Assembly: GCF_003337425.1 (NCBI RefSeq)
Contig: NZ_QPJU01000001.1
Span: 186,001-250,000 of the forward strand
Direction of reading: 5' to 3'
DNA length: 64,000 nucleotides
DNA from: Extensimonas vulgaris
GTDB lineage: Bacteria > Pseudomonadota > Gammaproteobacteria > Burkholderiales > Burkholderiaceae_C
The notes beneath the pieces were generated by a model. It saw only the letters and a list, made by a program, of their open reading frames with translations. It had not been told where the DNA came from and ran no database searches. Within the stretch, counting starts at the first letter, position 1, and every line of letters begins with the position of its first letter. Positions 8,555 through 18,287 of the stretch are shown piece after piece. A program made the position numbers and the translations under genes.

Positions 8555-9642
8555 CACGGCAGGCGCTCCCCGGCGAGCAGGCGGCGGTACAGCGTGTCCA
8601 TGGCGTCCATCTGCTGGCGCCGGTCGCCGTCGCGCGCAATGCGTGCGGCGTTTTGTGCGCCGAGTTGCTGCGCCTGCGCGTCGTCTTGCAGGCACGCGAG
8701 CCAGCGCTGTGCCAGCGCCGCTGCGTCGCCCGCGGGCACCAGGGCCTCGGCGGGCAGCCAGTCGCGGTTGGCGGGCAAGTCGCTGGCGATCACCGCCAGG
8801 CCGCAAGCCATGCTCTCGAGCACCGAGACCGAAGTGGCGTCGCTCTGCGGCACGCTGATCGACAGCTTGCAGCGCGCGAGCACCGCGGCCATGCCCGCGT
8901 CGTCGAGCCGGCCCTGGAATTGCACTGCATCTTGTAGCGCAAGATCGTTGACCAGAGAGCGCAAAGCACCCTCCTGGCTGCCTCCGCCGAGCAAGTGCAG
9001 GCGCGCTTCGGGGCGCACCGCGCGCACCTGCGCGAACGCGCGCAGGATCACGTCGATGCGGTAATTGGGCTCCCAGCTGCGCAGGCTCACGGCCTCGGCG
9101 GCGGGCTTGTCGGCCCAGGGCGTGGGCGCAAAGCGGCTGGTTTCCACGCCCCAGTGGATCAGCGCCCTGGGCACGCGCGGCGCGAGCTGCGCCGCCACGG
9201 CCAAAAGGTCGGGCGAGTCACCCGTGACCAATTGCGCGCGGCGCAGGCTCCAGCGCGTGAGCGCGCGCAGCAGCGCGCTCTGGCGCGGCGTCACGAGCAA
9301 GTCCGTGCCCCAGGCGGTCATCACCAAGGGCTTGCCCACGGCACTGTGCGCACGCGCCGCCAGGTAGCCGTAAGAAGTGACGTAGTGCGCATGCACGAGG
9401 TCGGGCCGCAGCGCCACGAGCGCGCGCCGCGCCGCACCCACGCGCCACAGCCAGTCGCGCGAGCGCACCACGGGCGCAAGCACGGTCTGCGCCACGCCAT
9501 CGATCGGCTGGGGCCGCGCCGTGACGAGCGACACGCGCCAGCCGCGCGCCTGCATCTCACGCACCCAGCGCTGCACGTGCACGCTGGTGGCGTCGCCCAG
9601 CAGGGCGAGGTGCGGCGTGTTTACGGTGCTGCCCGCGCTCAT
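8554..9642 (-). CDS. Family 4 glycosyltransferase
   Basis: A 362-residue GT-B glycosyltransferase. The N-terminal acceptor domain starts HLALLGDATSVHVQRW and includes the loop HAHYVTSYGYLAA. The C-terminal donor domain shows LHLLGGGSQEGALR and the nucleotide-sugar signature SVLESMACGLAVIASD. Both its ends overlap neighbours as ATGA, so it is translationally coupled within the polysaccharide operon. It is probably soluble or peripheral at the membrane. Sugar specificity is unknown. Confidence 0.87.
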   Translation of the reverse strand: MSAGSTVNTPHLALLGDATSVHVQRWVREMQARGWRVSLVTARPQPIDGVAQTVLAPVVRSRDWLWRVGAARRALVALRPDLVHAHYVTSYGYLAARAHSAVGKPLVMTAWGTDLLVTPRQSALLRALTRWSLRRAQLVTGDSPDLLAVAAQLAPRVPRALIHWGVETSRFAPTPWADKPAAEAVSLRSWEPNYRIDVILRAFAQVRAVRPEARLHLLGGGSQEGALRSLVNDLALQDAVQFQGRLDDAGMAAVLARCKLSISVPQSDATSVSVLESMACGLAVIASDLPANRDWLPAEALVPAGDAAALAQRWLACLQDDAQAQQLGAQNAARIARDGDRRQQMDAMDTLYRRLLAGERLP

Positions 9643-10298
9643 GGCGTCTGCCTCACGGGCGCAGCCTCCGGGCCGCCGGTGCGGGTGAAGACAGGGGCAG
9701 CGGCGTCAGCATGGGCAGCGGCCAGCAGCGCGGCACGCCAGCGCGCGTAGTGCGCCGCCAGTTCAGGCTGATCGGCCAGCCAGCGCGCGTCGCCAGCGCG
9801 CGTGTCGCCCACCACTTGCGCGGGGCTGCCCGCGAGCACGGCAAAGTCCGGAAACTGCCCGCGCACCCGGCTGTGCGCCGCCACCAGCGTGCCGTGGCCC
9901 AAGGTGCTGCCCGCTTCGATGGTGCTGTGCGGGCCGATGAAGCAGCGCTCACCGATGTCGATCGGCTGCCGTATCACTGCGGCCTCGAGCGCCGCGCCCG
10001 ACAAACCCGCCGCCACGCGCACCGCGCGGTGCGTGCTGTGGCTCACGATGCTCACGAAATTGGTGATTTGCGTGCCCCGGCCGATGCGCACACCGGCGCT
10101 GGCCTCGATGAAGTTGAAGTGGCCGATGAACACGTCGTCGGCCAGCTGCAAGCGGTCTTCATGTTCTATGCAGGTCGAGGGCGAAATGCGCGTGCCCGCC
10201 AGCAGCGCGCCGCCGCTGCGCTCGCCAAACAGCATGCGAAAAAACAGCAGGCGCCAGCAGCGCCGGCGCCAGCGGTTGACCCAGGCACGCACAGCCAT
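9639..10298 (-). CDS. Left-handed beta-helix (hexapeptide-repeat) acyltransferase
   Basis: A 219-residue protein whose middle shows hexapeptide-like turns (FIGHFNFIEASAGVRIGRG, CFIGPHSTIEAGSTLGHGT, VLAGSPAQVVGD), typical of trimeric acetyl- or acyltransferases that modify polysaccharide sugars. A basic N-terminus with paired Arg and hydrophobic residues may associate with the membrane. The last 35 residues are Ala/Pro-rich. ATG 10298 overlaps the flippase stop as ATGA; the longer in-frame readings upstream run antiparallel to known coding and are not credible. The modified sugar is unknown. Confidence 0.82.
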   Translation of the reverse strand: MAVRAWVNRWRRRCWRLLFFRMLFGERSGGALLAGTRISPSTCIEHEDRLQLADDVFIGHFNFIEASAGVRIGRGTQITNFVSIVSHSTHRAVRVAAGLSGAALEAAVIRQPIDIGERCFIGPHSTIEAGSTLGHGTLVAAHSRVRGQFPDFAVLAGSPAQVVGDTRAGDARWLADQPELAAHYARWRAALLAAAHADAAAPVFTRTGGPEAAPVRQTP

Positions 10299-11632
10299 CA
10301 CGGCGCCGCCTCCGCCGCGTGGCCGGCCAGCATGGGAATGTCGCGCCAGCGCGCCAGGCGCCAAAAGTACCAGCCAAAGTACGGCACCATCACCGCCGAC
10401 ACCGCCCACGCACCCGCGCGCAGGCCGCCCCAGTGCAGCCCCAGCGCGAGCGCGAGCACGAAGGCCGCCTGCCCCACGAGCGCGAGCCGAAACGCCCAGC
10501 GCTGCGCCTGCCAGGCCATGGTGACCACCGCAAGTGGCGCGGCCACGAAATGCGCAGCAATGTAGGGCGCGAGTGCGCGCGCCACTTCGCCCGCCTCGCG
10601 CCAGGGCGCACCAAACACCCAGGCAAACAGCCACGGCCCGGCGAGCAGCAACACGGCCATCAACACCAGCGCCGGTAGCGCCAGCAGCACCATCACCTGC
10701 CGCACGCTGCGCCGCGCCTGCGCAGGGCTGGCCACGGCCAGGCGCGGGTACAGCGCCTGCGACACCGCGCTGCCCACCAACGTGGCCGGCGCCTTCAGAT
10801 AACGCAGCGCCAGCCCCCACAGCCCCGCCGCCGCGTCGCCCGACCAGGCGATCAGCAGCGCCACGGCAAGCGCGTCCTGCAGCGTGCCCAAAAAAGCGTG
10901 CGGCGTATTGACCCAAGCAAAGTCCCGGTATTGCCGCGCCACGGCGCGCATGTGCGCGCGCAGCGCCGGGTCTGCGCGGCCCAGCACACTGCGCCAGCCG
11001 CCCGCAGGCGCCGGCTGCAGCAGCCACAGGCTGGCCAGCAACTGCGCTGCCAGCGGCGCCAGTACCAACGCCCACGCGGCCTGCGCCCCACTGGCTGCGC
11101 CTTGCCACAACCACAGGCCCAGTCCCACCTGCAGCGCGGCAGCGCCTGCGTAGTTGAGCACGCGGCTGGCCGCCAGCGCACCAAAGCGCTGCGCCCGGTT
11201 GGCCCACAGCATCAACACTTGCAGCAAGCCCGCCGTGCCCACGGCCAAAGGCAGCCAGTGCGGCAGCGGCAGCCAGCCGCCCGCATGCAGCAGCCAGGCC
11301 AGCGGGATGCTCAGCACCACCGCCACAGCCAGCAAGCGCAACGCCAGCGCCAGCAGCGCCTGCGCCGGCGCATCGGCCACGGCCAGCGGCAAGGCCTGCT
11401 CGTAGCGCAAACTGGCGGCCACCGCGAGCGACGCCGCAACGGTGGAAAACTGCGTGAACACGCCCATGGCCTGCGGCGTGAACAGGCGCGCCAGCACCGG
11501 CCCCAGCAGCAGCGGCACGAGCTGCGCCAGCGCGCCGCCGGCCAGCAGCGTCAAAGTGGCGCTGGCAAGCGTAGGCGCGCGCGTCGGCCCGGCCCCGGCA
11601 CGCAGGCCGCCTAAAATCTGCGGTTTTCCCAT
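10298..11632 (-). CDS. Polysaccharide repeat-unit flippase (MATE/Wzx superfamily)
   Basis: A 444-residue, strongly hydrophobic protein beginning [20 protein letters not shown], the usual first helix of O-antigen/exopolysaccharide flippases, followed by [14 protein letters not shown]. It would move lipid-linked repeat units across the inner membrane. It is the first gene of the polysaccharide operon, and no Wzy polymerase or Wzz regulator is present here, so the locus is incomplete or those genes lie elsewhere. Start ATG 11632 (MGKPQILGG) is preferred because the longer form would extend across the short divergent promoter region toward lysS. Confidence 0.82.
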   Translation of the reverse strand: MGKPQILGGLRAGAGPTRAPTLASATLTLLAGGALAQLVPLLLGPVLARLFTPQAMGVFTQFSTVAASLAVAASLRYEQALPLAVADAPAQALLALALRLLAVAVVLSIPLAWLLHAGGWLPLPHWLPLAVGTAGLLQVLMLWANRAQRFGALAASRVLNYAGAAALQVGLGLWLWQGAASGAQAAWALVLAPLAAQLLASLWLLQPAPAGGWRSVLGRADPALRAHMRAVARQYRDFAWVNTPHAFLGTLQDALAVALLIAWSGDAAAGLWGLALRYLKAPATLVGSAVSQALYPRLAVASPAQARRSVRQVMVLLALPALVLMAVLLLAGPWLFAWVFGAPWREAGEVARALAPYIAAHFVAAPLAVVTMAWQAQRWAFRLALVGQAAFVLALALGLHWGGLRAGAWAVSAVMVPYFGWYFWRLARWRDIPMLAGHAAEAAP

Positions 11633-11690
11633 CACATTCGACCCAAACACCGGCGCATTATCCCCGCCGGCGCTTCGGCCCATGCCCGCC

Positions 11691-13268
11691 ATGAACAAGC
11701 CCGCCGCCCCCGCCCCTCAGAGTCCCGCCTCCAGCCCCGCCCCCCAGGACGAAAACCAGCTCATTGCCGAGCGCCGCGAAAAACTGCGCGCGCTGCGCCA
11801 GCAGCAGGCTGCAGGCGGGCCGGTGGCGTTCCCGAACGACTTCAAGCCCACGCACCACGCCGCCGAGCTGCACGCCGCCCACGGCGAGACGCCGGCCGAG
11901 CTGCTCGAAGGCAGCCCCATCGCCGTCAGCGTGGCCGGGCGCATGATGCTCAAGCGCGTCATGGGCAAGGCGAGTTTTGCCACGCTGCAAGATGGCTCGC
12001 TCAGCGAGGTGGGCGAAGGCGGCGGGCGCATCCAGCTCTACATCACGCGCGACGCCGTGGGCGACGAGCTCTACGCGGCCTTCAAACACTGGGACCTGGG
12101 CGACATCCTCGGCGCCGAGGGCACTTTGTTCAAAACCAAGACCGGCGAGCTCTCGGTCAAGGTCTCGAACCTGCGCCTGCTCACCAAGAGCCTGCGCCCG
12201 CTGCCCGACAAATTCCACGGCATGACCGACCAGGAGCAAAAATACCGCCAGCGCTACGTCGACCTGATCACCGACGAGCACGCGCGCCGGCGCTTCGTCG
12301 CGCGCAGCAAGGCGGTGGCGGGGATTCGCGAATTCATGGTGCAGCACGGCTTTCTCGAAGTCGAAACGCCCATGCTGCACCCGATTCCGGGCGGCGCCAA
12401 CGCGCGCCCCTTCGTCACGCACCACAACGCGCTCGAGCAGGACATGTACCTGCGCATCGCGCCCGAGCTCTACCTCAAGCGCCTGCTCGTGGGCGGCTTC
12501 GAGCGCGTGTTCGAAATCAACCGCAACTTCCGCAACGAAGGCATCTCCGTGCGCCACAACCCCGAGTTCACGATGATGGAGTTCTACGCGGCCTACTGGA
12601 ACTACCGCGATCTGATGGACTTCACCGAGCAGCTGATCCGCGACGCAGCGCTCAAGGCCGTGGGCAAGCTGCAGCTGTATTACCAAGGCCGCGCGGTCGA
12701 TCTGGCGCAGCCCTTTGCACGCCTGACCATACGCGAAGCGATCTTCCAGCACACCGAGGCCGGCGCGCACGTCGATGACCCGGCCTGGCTCATCAGCGCG
12801 CTCAAGCGCCTGGGCCGCAGCGAAGAAAAAGACCGGCTCTCGAGCCGCTCGCTCGCCAGCCTGCAGGTGCTCTACTTCGAGGAAGCGGTAGAAGACAAGC
12901 TCTGGCAGCCCACTTTCATCATGGAGCACCCGACCGAAATCTCGCCGCTAGCGCGCGCCAACGACCTGCGCCCCGAAGTCACCGAGCGCTTCGAGCTCTA
13001 CATCACGGGGCGCGAATTCGGCAACGGCTTTTCCGAACTCAACGACGCCGAGGAGCAGGCCGCGCGCTTTCACGCGCAGGTCGCAGCCAAAAACAGCGGC
13101 GACGATGAAGCCATGTATTTCGACCACGACTTCGTGCGCGCGCTCGAATACGGCATGCCGCCCGCGGGTGGCTGCGGCATAGGCATAGACCGCTTCATGA
13201 TGCTGCTGACCGACAGCCCCAGCATCCGCGACGTGATCCTGTTCCCCGCGCTGCGCCGCGAGAGCTGA
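11691..13268 (+). CDS. lysS: Lysine--tRNA ligase (class II)
   Basis: Charges tRNA-Lys with lysine in the cytoplasm. At 525 residues it is slightly long because of an N-terminal Pro/Ala-rich tail of about 25 residues. An OB-fold anticodon-binding domain ([18 protein letters not shown]) is followed by class II motif 1 around [15 protein letters not shown], motif 2 at [11 protein letters not shown] with [11 protein letters not shown], and motif 3 at [12 protein letters not shown]. An alternative in-frame ATG lies at 11682; neither start has a clear ribosome-binding site. It is divergent from the polysaccharide operon and the gap of about 50 bp must hold both promoters. Confidence 0.96.
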   Translation: MNKPAAPAPQSPASSPAPQDENQLIAERREKLRALRQQQAAGGPVAFPNDFKPTHHAAELHAAHGETPAELLEGSPIAVSVAGRMMLKRVMGKASFATLQDGSLSEVGEGGGRIQLYITRDAVGDELYAAFKHWDLGDILGAEGTLFKTKTGELSVKVSNLRLLTKSLRPLPDKFHGMTDQEQKYRQRYVDLITDEHARRRFVARSKAVAGIREFMVQHGFLEVETPMLHPIPGGANARPFVTHHNALEQDMYLRIAPELYLKRLLVGGFERVFEINRNFRNEGISVRHNPEFTMMEFYAAYWNYRDLMDFTEQLIRDAALKAVGKLQLYYQGRAVDLAQPFARLTIREAIFQHTEAGAHVDDPAWLISALKRLGRSEEKDRLSSRSLASLQVLYFEEAVEDKLWQPTFIMEHPTEISPLARANDLRPEVTERFELYITGREFGNGFSELNDAEEQAARFHAQVAAKNSGDDEAMYFDHDFVRALEYGMPPAGGCGIGIDRFMMLLTDSPSIRDVILFPALRRES

Positions 13269-13351
13269 AGCGCCATTGCCCCTGCTGCTGCGCAGCGGCG
13301 CGTGGTGCGCCACAATCGCACAGCGACACTCGACCCGAAAGGCTTGGCACC

Positions 13352-14224
13352 ATGGCGCTCGAAATCGTCTTGATCACCGGCATGTCCGGCTCGGGGAAGT
13401 CCGTGGCCTTGCATGCCCTCGAAGACGCCGGCTACTACTGCGTGGACAACCTGCCGCCCGAGTTGCTCGGCGCTTTCGTCGCACTGGAGCACAAGCACCA
13501 CGGCAACCGCGTTGCAATCGCCATGGACGTGCGCAGTGCCGCCTCGCTGCCGCAGGTGCCCGAAGCGCTGCAAAACCTGCGCGCCCAGGGCATCACCGTG
13601 CAATCCATTTTTCTCGATGCATCCACCGACACCTTGGTGCGGCGTTTTTCCGAAACGCGCCGGCGCCATCCGCTGTCCAACGACGACTCCCTGGTGGGTC
13701 AGCACGCGCTCGTGCAAATCATTGAAATCGAACGCGAACTGCTCGCCCCCTTGCGCGAACATGCGCATGTCATAGATACCAGTGTGATCCGGCCCGCGCA
13801 ATTACAAAGCTACGTCAAGAGCCTGGTCGCCGTGACGCCCAGCACCTTGCTGCTGGTTTTCCAGTCGTTTGCGTTCAAGCGCGGCATCCCCGTTGACGCC
13901 GACTACGTTTTCGACGTGCGCATGCTGCCCAATCCGTATTACGAACCGCAGCTGCGCCCCTTGACGGGGCGCGACGCGCCTGTGATCGACTTTTTGCGCC
14001 AGCACGAGGAGGTTGCGCTGATGCAGCGGCACATCGAGCACTTTCTCGCGCATTGGCTCGAGGTGCTGGCGCGCAGCCACCGCAGCTATGTCACCGTGGC
14101 CGTAGGCTGCACGGGTGGCCAGCATCGCTCGGTGTATTTGGTCGAGCAGCTAGCCCAGGCTTTCGGCGAGCGCTGGCGCGTGCTGCGGCGCCACCGCGAA
14201 CTCGACGACGCGAAGAGCCAATAA
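13352..14224 (+). CDS. rapZ: RNase adapter protein RapZ
   Basis: Nucleotide- and RNA-binding adapter of 290 residues; in enterobacteria it presents the small RNA GlmZ to RNase E and senses glucosamine-6-phosphate. Here there is a P-loop GMSGSGKS near the N-terminus, VDNLPPELL, a Walker B-like region (IFLDAS), then [18 protein letters not shown] and the C-terminal signature [15 protein letters not shown]. Length matches the family. Whether it controls amino-sugar synthesis in this organism as in E. coli is not shown. It lies 83 bp after lysS in the same direction. Confidence 0.93.
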   Translation: MALEIVLITGMSGSGKSVALHALEDAGYYCVDNLPPELLGAFVALEHKHHGNRVAIAMDVRSAASLPQVPEALQNLRAQGITVQSIFLDASTDTLVRRFSETRRRHPLSNDDSLVGQHALVQIIEIERELLAPLREHAHVIDTSVIRPAQLQSYVKSLVAVTPSTLLLVFQSFAFKRGIPVDADYVFDVRMLPNPYYEPQLRPLTGRDAPVIDFLRQHEEVALMQRHIEHFLAHWLEVLARSHRSYVTVAVGCTGGQHRSVYLVEQLAQAFGERWRVLRRHRELDDAKSQ

Positions 14225-14255
14225 CCCGGCGCCATGACTGCCGTCATGGGTCTGT

Positions 14256-15350
14256 TCAGACGGCGAGTTCTGCCAGCAATTTGCGCAACGGCGCCGGCAG
14301 GCCGAGTGCGGCGCGCTCGGGCGTCCCAACCCAAGCGCCTGCGCTCCCTGCGCCCAATGCGCCCGGCACCGCCTTGCAGCCCGGCCCCTGCGCCAAGTCG
14401 ACGCGTACGGGATGCAAGTGCAAATCTCTGTGCGTGAGCACATGCACGAAAGGCGCCAATTCCCGCGCCGTGAAGGCTGAGGGATGCTCTGCAGAAAAAC
14501 GCGTCTGCAGCCATGCAAAAAGTTCGTCGCGTGAAGAAAACACCGGCACGCAATGCAAGCCGGCCCAAATGCCGCGCTGCGGGCGTCGTTCGAGCCACAC
14601 CCGGCCCGCCGCATCATGCAGCACGAGCAACCACCAGGGCTGCGCACGCCGCGTCAGTTTGCGCGTCTTCACGGGGTAGCGCTCGGGCGCCCCCTCGTGC
14701 CGTGCCGTGCACAAATCGGCCACAGGGCACTGGCTGCACGCGGGATTGCGCGGCGCGCAAGGGCCCGCGCCCAGGTCCATCAAGGCCTGCGTGTAGCGTG
14801 GCATGGTGGTTTGCAAGTCCGTGCGGGGCAGCAAAGCCTCGGCCTGCAGCCATAGCCTTTGCTCGTTGTGCGCGCGCGCCAGGTCGGCATCGAAACCGAG
14901 CACACGCGTGAGCACACGGCGCACGTTGGCGTCCAAAATCGGCACGCGCTGCCCAAAACAAAACGCCGCTATGGCCCCCGCGGTGGAGCGTCCTATGCCC
15001 GGCAAGCGGGCCAACTCCTCGGCGGTGCACGGAAATGTGCCGCCCCACTGCGCCACCACCTGCTGCGCACAGCGGTGCAAATTGCGCGCGCGGCTGTAGT
15101 AACCAAGCCCGCTCCACAGCGCCATGACCTCGTCGGGCGCAGCCTCGGCCAGCGCCTGCACATGCGGAAAACGTTCGAGAAAACGCGCGTAATACCCGAG
15201 CACCGTCGTCACCTGGGTCTGTTGCAGCATGATTTCAGAAAGCCAGACGCGGTATGGATCGCGCGTGTGCTGCCAGGGTAAATGCTGGCGCCCGTGTGTG
15301 GCCTGCCAGCGCAGCACGCGCTCGGCAAACCCCTTGGTCTGAAACTTCAT
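14256..15350 (-). CDS. mutY: A/G-specific adenine glycosylase
   Basis: Removes adenine mispaired with 8-oxoguanine. The 364 residues comprise a helix-hairpin-helix glycosylase domain (LPWQHTRDPYRVWLSEIMLQ, LPGIGRSTAGAIAAF), the 4Fe-4S loop (CAPRNPACSQCPVADLC) and a C-terminal NUDIX-like 8-oxoG recognition domain ending near the stop. Its ATG overlaps the stop of the dynamin-like gene as ATGA, so it is translated with it; mutM lies one gene further upstream, uniting two components of the GO repair system in one minus-strand run. Confidence 0.96.
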   Translation of the reverse strand: MKFQTKGFAERVLRWQATHGRQHLPWQHTRDPYRVWLSEIMLQQTQVTTVLGYYARFLERFPHVQALAEAAPDEVMALWSGLGYYSRARNLHRCAQQVVAQWGGTFPCTAEELARLPGIGRSTAGAIAAFCFGQRVPILDANVRRVLTRVLGFDADLARAHNEQRLWLQAEALLPRTDLQTTMPRYTQALMDLGAGPCAPRNPACSQCPVADLCTARHEGAPERYPVKTRKLTRRAQPWWLLVLHDAAGRVWLERRPQRGIWAGLHCVPVFSSRDELFAWLQTRFSAEHPSAFTARELAPFVHVLTHRDLHLHPVRVDLAQGPGCKAVPGALGAGSAGAWVGTPERAALGLPAPLRKLLAELAV

Positions 15351-17317
15351 GCGCGTGAGACCGACGAGGAATGCGTGTCTTGGGCAATCTCGCCGGGGGC
15401 ACGTATGGCCATGAGCTGTGCCGCACGGTGCGCAAGCTCGCGTTCCAGATCGATCAACTGCTGTTCATTCGACTCGATTTCAGCAATGCGCTCGACCAAT
15501 CCGCTTGCGGCCTGCTGGATGCGCTCGACGGCTTCCATGCGGCGCGAAAAACTGCGCCTGCGTTCGCGCAACTGCGCATCGAGTTGTGCAGTTGCAGCCT
15601 TGCTCCAGAGCTCCAGTTCATTCGCTGCCGACTCGAATACCGTGCGCAAACGCGTCCCCAGCGCGCGCACCAGGCGCTCGGCGAATTCTGGTTGTGCGAG
15701 CTTGAGCGCATTGCCCAGGCTTAAGTAGCGCACGTGGCTGCGCTCGATGTGCGTGAGCTCCTGCGCAAAAGCACCGAACTGCGGCACTGGTGGCACTTGG
15801 AGCGAAAACCCGAACTCGGCATTCAGCTGCCGAAATGTGCCTTCGAGCATTGCATGGATTTCGGCAGCGCCGGTCTGCGCCTTGTCGATCGTGGCCCGCA
15901 AGTGCTCGAAAGTCTGGGCGTAGATTTTTCGTACGCCGAGCTTGACCCCCCTGTGCTGCAGTGCTTGCGTCAACTCGGCCAGCTCTGCCCTGAGCGCTTT
16001 CGTACCCAGCTGCTGAAAAATGTCACGCAGCAATTTGAGGTGCACGGAGCGTACGGCCTGAATTTTGGCCGTGCTTTGATCGAATTCTTGCTGCTCTCGC
16101 TCGATTCGTTTGCGCATCACGCCAATGACCGAGGCGTTTTTGCCGCGCAAGCTGCGCAATTCCGCCATCTGATCATCGAGATCGCGCCGGCGGATATGAA
16201 TCAGGCGCGTCACCTGCGTCTTCAGTCCTGTCACGGCCGAGCCAACCGCCGCGCGCAAAATGGCTTGGCGCTGGCCCATGATTCCTCGCGCCAAGGCATC
16301 TTCGAGCACCGGCAGCCCGCTGGATTCGAGCAACAGGTCGTCGCAGGCAATCTTGGCCATCAGACCTTTTTGCGCCGAGATGGGCACCACCTGGGCGCGC
16401 GGCACGTCGAGCACCTGCGCCACGGTTTCACATTGGCGCTCGAGCTGCGCCTGCACCTGGGCGGGGGAATCAAGGCTGTCCCACAGAGTGTCGATCTTGT
16501 TGAGCACGACCAGCCGCGCTGCCACGCTCTCGGCAGATGGTGCCAGATGTTCTCGCCAGATCGCCAAATCCGAGCGCGTGACTCCTGTATCCGCCCCCAA
16601 AATGAAGACCACCGCATGCGCCTGCGGAATCAGGCTCACAGTGAGCTCCGGTTCAGCCCCCACAGCGTTCAGGCCGGGCGTGTCCAGAATCACCAACCCT
16701 TGTTTGAGCAAAGGGTGCGGAAAATTGATCAATGCATGGCGCCACATGGGCACTTCGACCAAGCCCTGCGCATCAGGCAAAGGATTTTCTTGGGGCAATT
16801 CGTCGTGCCAGAACCCCAGCGCCCTCGCCTGACTCTGCGTCACCTTGCGCACTTCTGCCACTTTGGCAATGGCTCGCGCCATTTGCGTTGCATCGTTCAC
16901 GTCCAGCGGAAATTTCGTCCAATGCGCGGGCTGCAGGCGCCACTCTGTCAACCCCAGCGGCTGCAAACGGCTATCGATGGGCAGCAGACTGAGGCTAGGG
17001 GGAACCGCAGGGTCATAGGCCAGCTCGGTCGGACACATGGTCGTGCGCCCGGCACTCGCGGGCATGATGCGCCGCCCATAACCGGCGAAAAAAATCGCAT
17101 TGATGAGCTCGGACTTGCCACGCGAGAACTCCGCGACGAATGCCACCATCACTTTATCGCTACGCACCTGCGTCTCGAGCCGCTGCAGTTGCTCTTCGAT
17201 AGCCGCATCCATGAGCTCATGGTCGGCCAACCAGGCAGACAATGCCCGCAATTGCTGCGCGAAACCACGCCGCCACGCGCTATGCTGATCAAACTGCTCG
17301 TTGAAGGAGGGCCCCAC
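15347..17317 (-). CDS. Dynamin-family GTPase
   Basis: A 656-residue large GTPase. G1 is AEFSRGKS at 62-69, followed by the switch region SAGRTTMCPTEL with the G2 threonine, G3 is DTPGLNAVG and G4 is NKID. The remainder is long and helical (LRSLRGKNASVIGVMRKRIE; C-terminal LVERIAEIESNEQQ), consistent with a coiled-coil stalk; no convincing membrane helix is visible. Bacterial dynamin-like proteins remodel or protect membranes, but this subfamily's role is not established. It is placed between mutM and mutY and overlaps mutY by four bases. Confidence 0.83.
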   Translation of the reverse strand: MGPSFNEQFDQHSAWRRGFAQQLRALSAWLADHELMDAAIEEQLQRLETQVRSDKVMVAFVAEFSRGKSELINAIFFAGYGRRIMPASAGRTTMCPTELAYDPAVPPSLSLLPIDSRLQPLGLTEWRLQPAHWTKFPLDVNDATQMARAIAKVAEVRKVTQSQARALGFWHDELPQENPLPDAQGLVEVPMWRHALINFPHPLLKQGLVILDTPGLNAVGAEPELTVSLIPQAHAVVFILGADTGVTRSDLAIWREHLAPSAESVAARLVVLNKIDTLWDSLDSPAQVQAQLERQCETVAQVLDVPRAQVVPISAQKGLMAKIACDDLLLESSGLPVLEDALARGIMGQRQAILRAAVGSAVTGLKTQVTRLIHIRRRDLDDQMAELRSLRGKNASVIGVMRKRIEREQQEFDQSTAKIQAVRSVHLKLLRDIFQQLGTKALRAELAELTQALQHRGVKLGVRKIYAQTFEHLRATIDKAQTGAAEIHAMLEGTFRQLNAEFGFSLQVPPVPQFGAFAQELTHIERSHVRYLSLGNALKLAQPEFAERLVRALGTRLRTVFESAANELELWSKAATAQLDAQLRERRRSFSRRMEAVERIQQAASGLVERIAEIESNEQQLIDLERELAHRAAQLMAIRAPGEIAQDTHSSSVSRA

Positions 17318-17424
17318 GTTATTCTCGATATGGATGACTGCCGACTATGCCAAAGTCAATGCAATAAAAAGTCAATGCAATATATAGCATCCGGCGTATA
17401 CCCCAGGCCGCCAGGCGTACAGTC

Positions 17425-18240
17425 TCAGCCTCGCTGACAGCGAGGGCAAAAATAGCTGCTGCGCTGGCCTTGCTGAAGCCAACGAATCGGCGCGCCACAG
17501 ACCCGGCACGGCGCACCTGCGCGGTCATACACGTGCGTCGCATGCTGGAAATGGCCGATGGCCCCTGCCGCATTGGAAAAATTGCGCAAGGTGGTGCCGC
17601 CGAGCGCCAGCGCCTGCTCCAAGACTTCGCATATCGCCGCGTGCAGCTTGCGCACCCGCGCAGGACCCAACCGCATCGCTGGCGTCGTAGGGCGTATCCC
17701 CGCAAGAAACAAAGCCTCGTTCGCGTAGATATTGCCCACACCCACGACGAGCCGGCCCGCCAGCAAGACCTGTTTGATCGATGCCCGGCTCTTTTTGAGT
17801 GCGGCGGCGAACCCCTCAGCAGTAAACGCCTCGGACAAAGGCTCTACACCGAGCCCGCCGAGCAGCTTTTGCGCCAAGGGATCTTGCTCGCTTGGCACAT
17901 ACACCACCGCACCGAAGCGCCGCGGGTCATGCAGACGCAAAGTGCCTTGTGTGGTCACGAGGTCGAAGTGGTCGTGCTGGGCGGGCGGCGGCAGTCCTGG
18001 CGCGAAGCGCAGGCTGCCTGACATGCCCAGGTGCAAGAGCAAAAGCCCCTCGCCCAAATCTACCAACAGGTATTTGCCACGGCGACGCACCCCCAACACC
18101 TGCCGCCCCAGGAGGTGCTCCGGCTCACAGCCGAGAGGCCAGCGCAGAGGTTTGCCCAAAAATACCTCTTGCACCCGCGCACCTGCGATCGCGCCGGCAA
18201 AACTGCGGCGTGTGATCTCGACCTCGGGCAACTCAGGCAT
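17425..18240 (-). CDS. mutM: Formamidopyrimidine-DNA glycosylase
   Basis: Excises 8-oxoguanine and other oxidised purines and cleaves at the abasic site. The mature N-terminus PELPEVE, with the catalytic proline and Glu, directly follows the start methionine. The helix-two-turn-helix region contains [11 protein letters not shown], and the C-terminal zinc finger is [14 protein letters not shown]...YFCPRCQ. Its 271 residues match the family. It is the first gene of the mutM, dynamin, mutY run and is divergent from the TPR gene. Confidence 0.97.
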   Translation of the reverse strand: MPELPEVEITRRSFAGAIAGARVQEVFLGKPLRWPLGCEPEHLLGRQVLGVRRRGKYLLVDLGEGLLLLHLGMSGSLRFAPGLPPPAQHDHFDLVTTQGTLRLHDPRRFGAVVYVPSEQDPLAQKLLGGLGVEPLSEAFTAEGFAAALKKSRASIKQVLLAGRLVVGVGNIYANEALFLAGIRPTTPAMRLGPARVRKLHAAICEVLEQALALGGTTLRNFSNAAGAIGHFQHATHVYDRAGAPCRVCGAPIRWLQQGQRSSYFCPRCQRG

Positions 18241-18287
18241 GGATGAACATTCCCATTCGATCAGTGCGCTTCGATTATTATGGCCCG

